Of a DNA stretch of 64,000 bases, positions 25,915 to 34,707 are shown in pieces. The stretch covers positions 10,621 to 74,620 of the forward strand of contig NZ_JBFBIK010000026.1 of the NCBI RefSeq assembly GCF_040685555.1. Direction: 5' to 3'. Under the pieces are notes generated by a model. The model had not been told where the DNA came from, made no database searches, and saw only the letters and a list, made by a program, of their open reading frames with translations. The position numbers and the translations under genes were made by a program. Each line of letters opens with the position of its first letter. Position 1 is the stretch's first letter. This DNA comes from Sphaerisporangium sp040685555 (lineage in GTDB: Bacteria; Actinomycetota; Actinomycetes; Streptosporangiales; Streptosporangiaceae).

Positions 25915-26219
25915 CGCGCCGGGCGTGACCGGCGACGGATCATTGGACACGCCGCCGGGGAAGATCCGGGGTCCCATCCTGGGAGGACGGGGCCCGAGTC
26001 CCTTTTTGACCGGGGCACCCCGGCGAGCATTCTCGGTTCCACGGGGGACCGGGTGCCGCGAGTGGGGGGCCGGTCGCCGGCGGCCTGTACGGGGTCGCCG
26101 GGCCGGTGTGACGAAGATCGCATAACTCGCGATACCTCCCTTCCCGCTTTGCTCTACAAGCTGTAGTACTACTTTAAGTAGAACTACGATGTGTAGAGCT
26201 CCTTACCCGTGAGGGGAAC
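25915..26219 (+). promoter_or_regulatory. cydAB upstream region
   Basis: A 305-base gap. The first 200 bases are GC-rich and include a palindrome CCGGGGCACCCCGG (26010-26023) that may help terminate the deacetylase transcript. The last 70 bases become AT-rich and hold three phased palindromes (separate entry), a possible -10 TACGAT at 26185-26190, and the ribosome site GAGGGG at 26211-26216. Confidence 0.5.
26154..26196. promoter_or_regulatory. Triple phased operator CTAC-N5-GTAG
   Basis: Three 13-bp palindromes of the form CTAC-N5-GTAG occur at 26154-26166 (CTACAAGCTGTAG), 26169-26181 (CTACTTTAAGTAG) and 26184-26196 (CTACGATGTGTAG). Their start-to-start distance is exactly 15 bases, with 2-base spacers. 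They cover the likely cydA promoter (a TACGAT -10 lies in the third site), so a repressor is expected. The half-site resembles operators of BlaI/CopY-type repressors, but no such gene is in the window. Confidence 0.75.
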
Positions 26220-27668
26220 ATGGACGCATTGGACCTGGCGCGGTGGCAGTTCGGGGTCACCACCGTGTACCACTTTCTCTTCGTACCCCTGACGATCGGC
26301 CTCGGCGTGTTCGTCGCCGGGCTGCAGACGGCCTGGCACCGCACGGGCAAGGAGCACTACCTCAGGCTGACCAAGTTCTTCGGGAAGCTGTTCCTGATCA
26401 ACTTCGCGATGGGCGTGGTCACGGGCATCGTCCAGGAGTTCCAGTTCGGGATGAACTGGAGTGAGTACTCGACGTTCGTCGGCGACGTGTTCGGGGCGCC
26501 GCTGGCCCTTGAGGCGCTGCTCGCGTTCTTCCTGGAGTCGACCTTCCTCGGCCTGTGGATCTTCGGCTGGGAGCGGCTGCCCAAGCGGGTCCACCTCGCG
26601 TGCATCTGGGCCGCCGCCATCGGGTCGAACCTGTCGGCGTACTTCATCCTCGCGGCGAACGCCTGGATGAAGCACCCCGTGGGTTACGAGGTGGTCGACG
26701 GACGGGCCAGGATGACCGACCTGTGGGCCGTGCTGACCAACTCCACGGCCACGGCCCAGGTCCCGCACGTGATCGCGGCGGCCTTCATCGTCGCCGGAGG
26801 GTTCGTCATCGCGGTGAGCGGCTACCGGATCCTGCGCGAGCGGCGCCTCGCCGCCGACGGGGACGCGACCGTGCCCTTCACCCGGGCGGCGCGCGGGCGG
26901 GCCCGGGTCCCGGGCGACCCCGCCATGTGGCGGACGAGCCTTCGCGCCGCGCTGGTCATGACGGCGATCGCCGGAGTGGTCGCCGCCGGGAGCGGCGACC
27001 TGTCGGGGCAGCTCCTGCGCGAGCAGCAGCCCATGAAGCTGGCCGCCGCCGAGGGGCTGCGGCACGACGTGAAGGGCGCGCCCTTCTCTCCCGTGCCCGG
27101 CCTGGAGGTGCCGAAGGTGCTCAGCCTGCTGGCCGCGCACGACCCGAACGCCGAGGTCCAGGGCATCGACGACATCCAGAAGCGGTACGAGAAGCAGTAC
27201 GGCGCCGGCGACTACCAGCCGAACGTGCCGGTCGTGTACTGGTCGTTCCGGGTCATGATCGTGTTCGGGGTCGCCACCGTCGGCCTGTCGGTCCTCGGGC
27301 TCTGGCTGACCCGGCGCCGCCGCACGACTCCGGAGTGGTTCGCCAGGGCCTGCCTGCTGGCGCTTCCGCTGCCCACCCTCGCGATGGTCGCCGGATGGCT
27401 GCTCAGCGAGATCGGGCGGCAGCCCTGGACCGTCCAGGGCGAGCTGCTCACGGCGGCGAGCGTCTCGCCGGGGGTGAGCCTGAGCGAGGTGGCGATCTCC
27501 CTGTCGATCTTCACGGTCCTGTACGGGGTGCTGGCGATCGCCGAGGCGAAGCTGCTGGTCCGGCACATCAAGGCGGGACCCGAGCCCGCCGAACCGTCCC
27601 TCGACCCCCGCCGTCCGGACGACCTCGACGCCGAGGCGGCCCGTCTCGCGCCGACCCTGATGTACTAG
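26220..27668 (+). CDS. cydA: Cytochrome bd oxidase subunit I
   Basis: A 482-residue membrane protein with about nine spans. It carries the family N-terminus LARWQFGVTTVYHFLFVPLT, with a haem-ligand His at residue 18, the second His in QVPHVIAAAF, and the GRQPW motif. It oxidises quinol and reduces oxygen with high affinity in the cytoplasmic membrane. The ATG at 26220 follows GAGGGGAAC. It lies 9 bases before cydB and behind the triple operator. No cydCD transporter genes, needed for assembly in many bacteria, are present in this window. Confidence 0.95.
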   Translation: MDALDLARWQFGVTTVYHFLFVPLTIGLGVFVAGLQTAWHRTGKEHYLRLTKFFGKLFLINFAMGVVTGIVQEFQFGMNWSEYSTFVGDVFGAPLALEALLAFFLESTFLGLWIFGWERLPKRVHLACIWAAAIGSNLSAYFILAANAWMKHPVGYEVVDGRARMTDLWAVLTNSTATAQVPHVIAAAFIVAGGFVIAVSGYRILRERRLAADGDATVPFTRAARGRARVPGDPAMWRTSLRAALVMTAIAGVVAAGSGDLSGQLLREQQPMKLAAAEGLRHDVKGAPFSPVPGLEVPKVLSLLAAHDPNAEVQGIDDIQKRYEKQYGAGDYQPNVPVVYWSFRVMIVFGVATVGLSVLGLWLTRRRRTTPEWFARACLLALPLPTLAMVAGWLLSEIGRQPWTVQGELLTAASVSPGVSLSEVAISLSIFTVLYGVLAIAEAKLLVRHIKAGPEPAEPSLDPRRPDDLDAEAARLAPTLMY

Positions 27669-27677
27669 GAGACCGCC

Positions 27678-28661
27678 ATGGAGCTCACCACCGTCTGGTT
27701 CCTGGTCATCGCCTTCCTGTGGACCGGCTACTTCGTGCTCGAAGGCTTCGACTTCGGCGTCGGCGCGCTGCTTCCCCTGCTCTCCCGCGACGAGGGCGAG
27801 CGCAAGCAGATGCTCGCGACGATCGGCCCGGTCTGGGACGGCAACGAGGTCTGGCTGATCACGGCCGTGGGTGCCATGTTCGCGGCCTTCCCGGTCTGGT
27901 ACGCGGAACTGCTCAGCGGGTTCTACCTGCCCCTGGTCATGGTCCTGATCGGGCTGATCGTGCGCGGTGTGGCCCTCGAATGGCGCGGCAAGGTCACGGC
28001 GCGGGAACGCGCCCTGTGCGACGCGGGCATCGTGACCGGGAGCGTGCTGACCGCCTTCCTGTGGGGGGCGATCTTCGGCAACCTGCTGTACGGCACCGCG
28101 GCCGCGACCGTGCTGGGCGGGGCGCTCTCGCTGGCGCTGGCCGTCCTGCACGGCGCGGTGTTCGTCGCGTTGAAGACGGCGGGACCGCTCCGCGCCAGGG
28201 CACGCCGTGCCGCGCTGACCGTGGCGGTGGCCGCCCTGCCGATCGCCGTCGTGGCACTCCCCGGCCTCCCGTCGGCGGGCCGTGCGGACACCGCCGGCCC
28301 GGCCGGCCTGGTGCATGCGGCAGGGCGGGCGCACGTGGCCGGCGCGGGATGGACCTCGCATCCGCTGCTGTGGGTGGCGGCCCTGGCCGCCATGATCGCC
28401 CTGGCCGCCGCCGTCGCGCTGATCTGGCGCCACCGCGAGGGCTGGGCGTTCACCGCCACCGCCGCGTCCATCGTGCTGGTCACCGGCACGCTGTTCGGAA
28501 CGCTGTGGCGGGCGCCGCTGCCCGGTCTCACCGTGGCCGAGGCGGCCTCCGGCCCGTACACGCTGGGCATCCTCACCTGGATCGGGCTGATAGCGCTGCC
28601 GTTCGTGCTCGCCTACCAGGGCTGGACCTACTGGGTCTTCCGGAAGCGTGTCACGGCCTGA
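27678..28661 (+). CDS. cydB: Cytochrome bd oxidase subunit II
   Basis: A 327-residue multi-span protein starting with the family pattern TVWFLVIAFLWTGYFVLEGF and DFGVGALLP, then GPVWDGNEVWLITAVGAMFA. It forms the heterodimer with CydA. The loop around 28270-28350 is Ala/Gly-rich and long. It is cotranscribed with cydA and followed by a hairpin that may stop transcription from both sides. Confidence 0.95.
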   Translation: MELTTVWFLVIAFLWTGYFVLEGFDFGVGALLPLLSRDEGERKQMLATIGPVWDGNEVWLITAVGAMFAAFPVWYAELLSGFYLPLVMVLIGLIVRGVALEWRGKVTARERALCDAGIVTGSVLTAFLWGAIFGNLLYGTAAATVLGGALSLALAVLHGAVFVALKTAGPLRARARRAALTVAVAALPIAVVALPGLPSAGRADTAGPAGLVHAAGRAHVAGAGWTSHPLLWVAALAAMIALAAAVALIWRHREGWAFTATAASIVLVTGTLFGTLWRAPLPGLTVAEAASGPYTLGILTWIGLIALPFVLAYQGWTYWVFRKRVTA

Positions 28662-28675
28662 GACGCGGAAAGCCC

Positions 28676-28706
28676 GCGGGCGCGGACCGGAAAGGCCGGC
28701 GCCCGC
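28676..28706. terminator. Hairpin between convergent cydB and I36 gene
   Basis: A perfect 8-bp stem GCGGGCGC (28676-28683) / GCGCCCGC (28699-28706) encloses a 15-base loop. It lies 14 bases after cydB and 18 before the end of the convergent gene. There is no U-tract, so it is a likely but unproven bidirectional terminator. Confidence 0.5.
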
Positions 28707-28724
28707 CTCGCCGTCGCCGTGGGG

Positions 28725-29135
28725 TCAGCAGGTGGGGCCCACGGCGTCGATCCTCCTGCCGAAGTTGGTGTCGTACGCCTTGGCGTAGTCGCCCTTGTTC
28801 ACCTTGCGCTTCTCCTGCGGGTTCCAGTCGATGAAGCAGCCATCGGCGTTGGCGATGAACGAGTAGACGTGGTCGTGGAGGTTCGACGGCATGTCGCGGT
28901 AGCCGCTCGACGGCGACCAGCTCCACGAGGGCCCGGAGTAGTTGCGGTCGTGCCAGAAACAGATGTCCCCGTCCGCGCAGCTCTCGGCCGCGCGCCGGAA
29001 CGCCGCGGAGTCCCCGGAGGCGGCGCTCGGCGGCGCCGCCTCCGCCGGAGCCGGGGCGGCGAACACCACCACCATCATGAACCCGATCATGCCCGTCGTC
29101 GCGGCGATACGCGTCCTGCGTGTCATCGGCTGCAC
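28725..29135 (-). CDS. Secreted peptidase-inhibitor I36-like protein
   Basis: A 136-residue protein with a basic start (TRRTRIAATTG), a hydrophobic signal core and an AEAAP cleavage region. The mature domain (DGDICFWHDRNYSGPSWSWS, DHVYSFIANADGCFIDW) matches the beta/gamma-crystallin-like I36 fold of actinobacterial metallopeptidase inhibitors (SMI type), with four cysteines for two disulfides. The GTG at 29135 is chosen because AGGAGG lies seven bases upstream, whereas the ATG three codons later would be 16 bases away. Confidence 0.8.
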   Translation of the reverse strand: MQPMTRRTRIAATTGMIGFMMVVVFAAPAPAEAAPPSAASGDSAAFRRAAESCADGDICFWHDRNYSGPSWSWSPSSGYRDMPSNLHDHVYSFIANADGCFIDWNPQEKRKVNKGDYAKAYDTNFGRRIDAVGPTC

Positions 29136-29288
29136 TCCGCTTCCTCCTCGTGTACGGCGGTGCCCAGGTGATCCGGGCGATCTCCGTCACGCAATGTAGC
29201 AGTACCAACACGCAGAGCAACCGCCCTGAACGGTCACAGAGATCAGGCGGCCAGGCCGGTGAAAAGTGGCCTCCAGGAGATAGACGGG

Positions 29289-31679
29289 TCAGGAAGAGGC
29301 GAGACCTCGCAGCTCGTGGAGCTCCGAGGGGGAGATCGGCATCCGGTCGATGGTGATGCCCTCGGCGTCCTCGATGGCGGAGGCGATGACGGCCGAGACG
29401 GGGATCACCCCGGCCTCGCCCGCGCCCTTGATCCCGAGCGGGTTCAGCGGCGACGGCGTCTCAAGGTGAGCGGTCTCGATGAACGGCACCTCCGTGGCGT
29501 ACGGCATCAGGAAGTCCATGAACGAGGCGTTGAGCAGCTGACCGTGGCCGTCGTAGACCATGCGCTCGTACAGCGCGCCGCCGACGCCCTGCGCCACTCC
29601 CCCGTGGATCTGCCCTTCGACGATCATCGGGTTGATCAACCTGCCGCAGTCGTGCACGACGGCGTACCGCAGGATGTGGATCTCCGCGGTGTCCGGGTCG
29701 GTCTCGACGATGGCCGCGTGCATGCCGGAGGCGAACGTCGAGCGCACGGGCGAGTAGTAGTCGCGCCCTTCCAGCCCCGGCTCCTCGCCCTGCGCCACGG
29801 GCGACCGGTCCATCGAGGCCTCACCGGAGAACTGCGTGGCCCGCTTGGTCTCCTCGTCGAAGGCGTACCGCAGGGGGTTGGACAGCACGGCCACCGTCGC
29901 GAGCGGGATGGACGCCCCGGGGTTGCCGACCACGCGGACGAGCCCGTCCTCGATCTCCAGGTCGCGGGGATCGGCCTCCAGCGCCTCGGCGGCGACGCGT
30001 ATCGCCTTGTCGCGCACCTTGCGGCAGGCCAGGGCGATCGCGTTGCCGCTCATCACGGCGGCGCGCGAGGCGAAGGTGCCCACGGCGTAGCCGAAGCGCC
30101 GCGTGTCCCCCGTGACGACCGAGACCTTCTCCAGCGGCACCCCGAGCTCGGTGGCGGCGATCTGCGCGAACACCGTCTCGTGCCCCTGCCCCTGCGAGGT
30201 CAGGCCGGTCGAGACGTGCACCCGTCCGTCGGAGGTGACCTGCACGTGGCCGCCCTCGTACGGGCCGACGCCCGTGCCCTCTACGTAGCACCCGAGGCCG
30301 ATGCCGATGCGGCGTCCCTCGGCCGCGGCCCGCGCCTTCAGCTCCGCGAAGCCGTCCCAGCCGATCAGCTCCTTGATCATCCGCAGCGACTCTGGGTAGT
30401 CCCCGCTGTCGTAGATCAGCGGCCGGCCGTCCTGGAAGATCAGCCCCTGGTCGTAGGGGAAGTCGCCGGGCTGGATGAAGTTGGCCGCGCGCACCTCCGT
30501 GCGGTCGAGCCCGAGATGGGCCGCGATGCGGTCCATCGTGCGCTCCATGCAGAAGACCCCCTGCGGGCGCCCCGCCCCCCGGTACGGGGTGACCTGCACC
30601 GTGTTGGTGTAGATGGAGGAGAACTCCACGCGGTAGGCGCCGACGCGGTACGGCCCGAGAAGCTGGGTGGCGGTGATGATCGGCACGATGATGCCGTACG
30701 GCGTGTAGGCGCCGTGGTCGTGCAGGATCGTGACGTCGAGACCGAGGACGCGGCCCCGCTCGTCGAAGCCCACGCGCACGTGCTGCACCTGGGCCCGTTC
30801 GTGGGCCGAGGAGATGAAGTGCTCGCGCCGGTCCTCGGTCCACTTGACCTCCTGGCCGAGCAGCATCGCCGCCCAGGGGACGAGGACCTCCTCCGGCCAG
30901 GGGTGGACGATCTTCACGCCGAACCCGCCGCCCACGTCCGGCGCGATCACCTCCACCGAGGGCAGCGGCAGGCCGAGCTTGGAAGCGATCGCCATGCGGA
31001 CGCTCGTGGAGGTCTGGGTGGAAGAGTAGACGCGAAGCGACCGGTCGTCCGCGTCCCACCGGGCGTAGACGCCCCGGCCCTCCAGCGGCATGGACGCGCT
31101 GCGCTCGAAGTCGAGCCGGAACGACAGCGTGTGCGGCGCCGCGTCGATGGCCTCCGCCGCGCCAAGCCCCCGCTCCGAGGGCACCTCCTGGACGAGGTGG
31201 GCGCCGAGGTTGCCGGGAACGTCCTCGTGGACGAGGTGGGCGCCCTGCGCTGCCTCCTCGATGCCGACGACCGGCTTGAGGAACTCGTAGTCCACCTCGA
31301 TGAGGGCGGCGGCGTCCTCGGCGAGGTAACGGTCGCGCGCCACGACCATGACCACCGGCTCGCCAACGTGCCGGACGATGTCCCTGGCCAGAGGGTAGGC
31401 GGTGCGCCCGCGGGTCAGCGCCGGGTGCGGGATCAGCAGGGGCAGCGGGTCGCGGACCCGCTCGGGCAGGTCCTCCCAGGTGTAGATCGCGACCAGCCCG
31501 TCCACCTCCACGGCGGCCGACACGTCGATGTCGCGGATGCGGGCGTGCGCGTGCGGCGACCGCACGAACGCGGCGGCGAGCGCGTCGCGCCCGAGGTCGT
31601 CGACGTAGCGGCCCTGCCCGGTGATCAGCCGCAGGTCCTCCCTGCGCTGGACCCGCTCGCCGAACAGCTTCGTCGTCAC
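29289..31679 (-). CDS. Molybdenum hydroxylase large subunit (xanthine dehydrogenase/CoxL form II family)
   Basis: A 796-residue molybdopterin-cytosine-dinucleotide or MPT-binding subunit. Motifs are DVGGGFGVK near residue 250, TPYRGAGRPQG near residue 365, and the catalytic Glu region GIKGAGEAG near residue 748. The AYRGAGR-like rather than AYXCSFR active-site loop marks form II, so it is not a true CO dehydrogenase. With a permease, PucR and the oxamate genes next door, a purine or related N-heterocycle is the likely substrate. Its start overlaps the small-subunit stop by four bases. Confidence 0.88.
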   Translation of the reverse strand: MTTKLFGERVQRREDLRLITGQGRYVDDLGRDALAAAFVRSPHAHARIRDIDVSAAVEVDGLVAIYTWEDLPERVRDPLPLLIPHPALTRGRTAYPLARDIVRHVGEPVVMVVARDRYLAEDAAALIEVDYEFLKPVVGIEEAAQGAHLVHEDVPGNLGAHLVQEVPSERGLGAAEAIDAAPHTLSFRLDFERSASMPLEGRGVYARWDADDRSLRVYSSTQTSTSVRMAIASKLGLPLPSVEVIAPDVGGGFGVKIVHPWPEEVLVPWAAMLLGQEVKWTEDRREHFISSAHERAQVQHVRVGFDERGRVLGLDVTILHDHGAYTPYGIIVPIITATQLLGPYRVGAYRVEFSSIYTNTVQVTPYRGAGRPQGVFCMERTMDRIAAHLGLDRTEVRAANFIQPGDFPYDQGLIFQDGRPLIYDSGDYPESLRMIKELIGWDGFAELKARAAAEGRRIGIGLGCYVEGTGVGPYEGGHVQVTSDGRVHVSTGLTSQGQGHETVFAQIAATELGVPLEKVSVVTGDTRRFGYAVGTFASRAAVMSGNAIALACRKVRDKAIRVAAEALEADPRDLEIEDGLVRVVGNPGASIPLATVAVLSNPLRYAFDEETKRATQFSGEASMDRSPVAQGEEPGLEGRDYYSPVRSTFASGMHAAIVETDPDTAEIHILRYAVVHDCGRLINPMIVEGQIHGGVAQGVGGALYERMVYDGHGQLLNASFMDFLMPYATEVPFIETAHLETPSPLNPLGIKGAGEAGVIPVSAVIASAIEDAEGITIDRMPISPSELHELRGLASS

Positions 31680-32164
31680 GCCTCATCACCCATCAGCTCG
31701 GCCGCGCGGTGGACCGCCTTGACGATGTTCTGGTACCCGGTGCAGCGGCACAGGTTGCCCGAGATGCCCTCGACCACCTCGTCGTCGGTGGGCGAGGGGT
31801 TGTCGCGCAGCAGGGCGGTGGCCGTGCACAGGAAGCCCGGGGTGCAGAAGCCGCACTGCAGCGCGTGGCATTCGGAGAACGCCCGCTGCACCGGCGACAG
31901 CGTGCCGTCGGGCGCGCTCAGCCCCTCCACGGTGGTGATCTCGTGGCCGTCCACCGAGACCGCGAAGGTCAGGCACGACCGCACCGGCGCGCCGTCCAGC
32001 AGGACCGTGCAGCACCCGCAGACGCCGTGCTCGCAGCCCACGTGGGTGCCGGTCAGGCCGAGCTCGCGGCGCAGGCAGTCGGACAGCAGCCGCCGGCCCG
32101 GCACCTTGGCCTCGCGCACGACGCCGTTGACGGTCAGCGAGATCTCGTGCAGCGCTTCACTCAT
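31676..32164 (-). CDS. Molybdenum hydroxylase [2Fe-2S] small subunit
   Basis: A 162-residue iron-sulfur subunit. The plant-type ferredoxin cluster ligands are in GCEHGVCGCCTVLLDG plus a later RSC, and the second cluster ligands are in LQCGFCTPGF and NLCRCTGYQN. It passes electrons from the molybdenum site to FAD. It overlaps its neighbours by 4 and 8 bases, so the three subunits are translated together. Confidence 0.93.
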   Translation of the reverse strand: MSEALHEISLTVNGVVREAKVPGRRLLSDCLRRELGLTGTHVGCEHGVCGCCTVLLDGAPVRSCLTFAVSVDGHEITTVEGLSAPDGTLSPVQRAFSECHALQCGFCTPGFLCTATALLRDNPSPTDDEVVEGISGNLCRCTGYQNIVKAVHRAAELMGDEA

Positions 32165-33053
32165 TGGAGTACTCCCCAGCTCGCTCGTCCGCGGCCTCCT
32201 GGGCGGCGACGCGCAGCGCCCGCTCGGCGAGGACCCCGGTCAGGTGCCGCCGGTAGCCGGCCGTCGCGTGGATGTCGCCGTCGGGGTCGATGCGGTCCTG
32301 TACGGCTCGCGCCACGGCGGCCCAGTCGACGGAGGCGGCGGGCCGGTGGGCGCACACCTCCGACAGGTCGAGCAGGACCGGCACGGGGCCGACGCTGACG
32401 CAGGCCACCCGCGCCGAGGCGATGCGCAGGTCGTCGTCGAGGGTCACCACGGCGGCGGCGCCCGCCATCGCGTAGTCGCCGTGCCTGCGCGCGACCTCGC
32501 AGAAGGCGGTGCCTGTGCGGGCGGGCAGCGACGGGAAGAACGCCGAGACCGCCAGCTCGCCCGGCTCCAGCGCCGACTCCATCGGGCCCGTGAAGAACTC
32601 GCCCGCCGGGACGTCGCGCTCGGGGGTCCCGTGCCGCGCCAGCCGTACCGACCCGTCGAGGACGGTCAGCACGGCGGGCAGCTCGGCCGAGGGGTCGGCG
32701 TGCACGAGGCTGCCGACGACGGTGCCGCGGTTGCGGATCACCGGGTGCGCGACCAGCCTGAGCGCGTCACGGAGCAGGGGCTGGACCCGCGCGGCGGCGG
32801 AGGACCGCTCCACGGCCGCGTGCCTGGCCAGCGCCCCGACCCGCACGCCGCCCTCCTCCACCGCGATGGTGTCGAGCGAGGCGACCCTGTTGATGTCGAC
32901 CAGGTGCGACGGGGCGGCCAGCCGCATGTTGAGAAGCGGGATCAGGCTCTGGCCGCCGGCCAGCACCTTGCCGTGCGCCCCGGCCCCGGCGAGGACCTCA
33001 AGGGTCTCGCCGAGGTCGCGGGGCGCGTGGTAGTCGAACGCCGATGGCTTCAC
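32157..33053 (-). CDS. Molybdenum hydroxylase FAD-binding medium subunit
   Basis: A 298-residue PCMH/VAO-type FAD subunit. Motifs are KVLAGGQSLIPLLNMRLA, HPVIRNRGTVVGSLVHADP and FFTGPMESALEPGELAVS. The start is GTG at 33053, overlapping the permease stop in GTGA, which implies coupled translation from the permease through all three hydroxylase genes. Confidence 0.92.
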   Translation of the reverse strand: MKPSAFDYHAPRDLGETLEVLAGAGAHGKVLAGGQSLIPLLNMRLAAPSHLVDINRVASLDTIAVEEGGVRVGALARHAAVERSSAAARVQPLLRDALRLVAHPVIRNRGTVVGSLVHADPSAELPAVLTVLDGSVRLARHGTPERDVPAGEFFTGPMESALEPGELAVSAFFPSLPARTGTAFCEVARRHGDYAMAGAAAVVTLDDDLRIASARVACVSVGPVPVLLDLSEVCAHRPAASVDWAAVARAVQDRIDPDGDIHATAGYRRHLTGVLAERALRVAAQEAADERAGEYSNE

Positions 33054-34426
33054 GAAGTGCTGTCTCTCCCGTCCACGAGGGCCGGCGCGGGACCGGGCTC
33101 GCCGGTGGTTCCCGACCGCCCGGCGATCACGCGCAGCAGGTGGTAGCCGCCGAGGACCACGATCGTGCCGAGCGCGATGCCCGCCAGCGAGAAGTCCTTG
33201 GTGATCTGGTGCGACACCGGCCCGATGGCGAGGATGATGCCCGCTCCGATCGGCACCATGTTCACCGGGTTGGAGAAGTCGACGCGGTTCTCGATCCAGA
33301 TCTTCGCGCCCAGCAGGCCGATCATGCCGTACAGGATGACCGTGATGCCACCGAGCACGCCGCCCGGCGTAGCGGCGACCAGCGCGCCGAACTTGGGGAT
33401 CAGGCCGAACGCGATCGCGACCACGGCGGCGATGTAGTAGGCGGCCGTGGAGTAGACCCGGGTGGCCGCCATGACGCCGATGTTCTCGGCGTACGTGGTG
33501 GTGGGCGAGCCGCCGACCGCGGTGGCCACGACCGTGCCGACGCCGTCGGCGAAGACCGCGCGGCCCATGTACGGGTCGACGTCGGCGCCGGTCATCTCGC
33601 CGACGGCCTTCACGTGGCCGACGTTCTCGGCGATGAGGGCGATGACGGCGGGGAGCACCAGCACGATGGCGGACCCGGCGAACTGCGGCGCGTGGAACTC
33701 CGGCAGGCCGAACCAGGGCGCGTCCGCGACCGCCTGGAAGTTCACCCGGGGATGGGTGTCGACCTTCCCGATGCCCGCGTTGAAGGCCGTGATGTTCCCG
33801 AAGGCCTTGTCGGCCAGCCAGGACAGCACGAAGCCGATGACCAGGCCCAGCAGGATGCCGATGCGCCCGATGAACCCCTTGAAGGCCACGATGATGACGA
33901 AGGTGACGACCATGGTGATCAGGGCGATCCACTGGTCCTGCGGCCAGTAGACGTCGGACACGACGTAGGCGAGGCCGAACCCGATGAGCATGACCACCGC
34001 GCCGGTCACGACGGGCGGGAAGATCTTGTTGATGACCCGGACGCCGAGGTAGTGGATCGCGACGCCGCAAAGGGCCAGCACGACACCGGCGACCAGGATC
34101 GCGCCCGTGACCGTGGCGCTGTCGCCCCCGGCCGCGCGGATCGCGACCACGGCGCCGACGAACGACGCGGACGTGCCCAGATAGCTCGGGATCTTTCCCT
34201 GCACGATGAGCAGGAACAGGATCGTGGCGACACCGGACATCATGATCGCCAGGTTGGCGTTCAGCCCCATCACCAGAGGGAACACGAACGTCGCGCCGAA
34301 CATGGCGATGACGTGCTGCGCGCCGAACCCGACCATGCGCGGCCAGCTCAGCCGCTCTTCGGGCTTGACCACCTCCCCGGGAGCGAGACCGCGCCCATCG
34401 CCGTGCAACTTCCATCCGAAGGCCAT
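33050..34426 (-). CDS. NCS2-family nucleobase permease (uracil/xanthine type)
   Basis: A 458-residue protein with about 12-14 membrane spans. NCS2 marks are GTSASFVGAVVA, PAVIALIAENVGHVKAV, and the signature SPTTTYAENIGVMAATRVYS. It should import a nucleobase with protons or sodium. The UraA-like TTTYAENIG form points to uracil/xanthine-type substrates. As first gene of an operon with the molybdenum hydroxylase it probably supplies that enzyme's substrate. The C-terminus has a short polar tail. Confidence 0.9.
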   Translation of the reverse strand: MAFGWKLHGDGRGLAPGEVVKPEERLSWPRMVGFGAQHVIAMFGATFVFPLVMGLNANLAIMMSGVATILFLLIVQGKIPSYLGTSASFVGAVVAIRAAGGDSATVTGAILVAGVVLALCGVAIHYLGVRVINKIFPPVVTGAVVMLIGFGLAYVVSDVYWPQDQWIALITMVVTFVIIVAFKGFIGRIGILLGLVIGFVLSWLADKAFGNITAFNAGIGKVDTHPRVNFQAVADAPWFGLPEFHAPQFAGSAIVLVLPAVIALIAENVGHVKAVGEMTGADVDPYMGRAVFADGVGTVVATAVGGSPTTTYAENIGVMAATRVYSTAAYYIAAVVAIAFGLIPKFGALVAATPGGVLGGITVILYGMIGLLGAKIWIENRVDFSNPVNMVPIGAGIILAIGPVSHQITKDFSLAGIALGTIVVLGGYHLLRVIAGRSGTTGEPGPAPALVDGRDSTS

Positions 34427-34707
34427 ATGAGCCCCTTCACTTACCGGGCCGGGCGGTCGGTGGCCACCCCGCAGGCGGACCTCCGCGGCGTATTGCTATC
34501 TGTTCGCGTTGCAGTCTTTCTCGTGCTGCGCATAGCCGCCGGGCGAGCACACCTCGCCCGCCCGCGATGAGCGATGGGAAGACCTCTCCCGTTGCGGGCA
34601 CATTAGACCTGTGAAGGGCCGTCCACATGGTAAGGATCTGCCAAACGTGCCCGCCCCGGGAGCAGTCCTCTTGCGCACCGGCACCTCCGTCCCGCCGTTA
34701 GCTCTGG
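34427..34707 (-). promoter_or_regulatory. Upstream region of the permease-hydroxylase operon
   Basis: A 281-base gap between the PucR gene end and the permease start, both on the minus strand. A perfect 7-bp hairpin GGGCGAG/CTCGCCC (34541-34559, loop CACAC) may end the PucR transcript or be a regulatory dyad. No purine riboswitch core was recognised. The promoter of the permease operon should lie here. Confidence 0.4.

Noticed and set aside
25930..26140. Possible cobalamin or other riboswitch before cydA
   Set aside because: GC-rich hairpins are present but the conserved cores of known riboswitches were not found; the region more likely ends the deacetylase transcript.
29259..33146. 1295-codon open frame on the plus strand
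   Set aside because: It is antisense to the three molybdenum hydroxylase subunits, whose motifs are clear on the minus strand. Its sequence is Arg/His/Gly-rich with no domains, as expected from GC-biased third positions.
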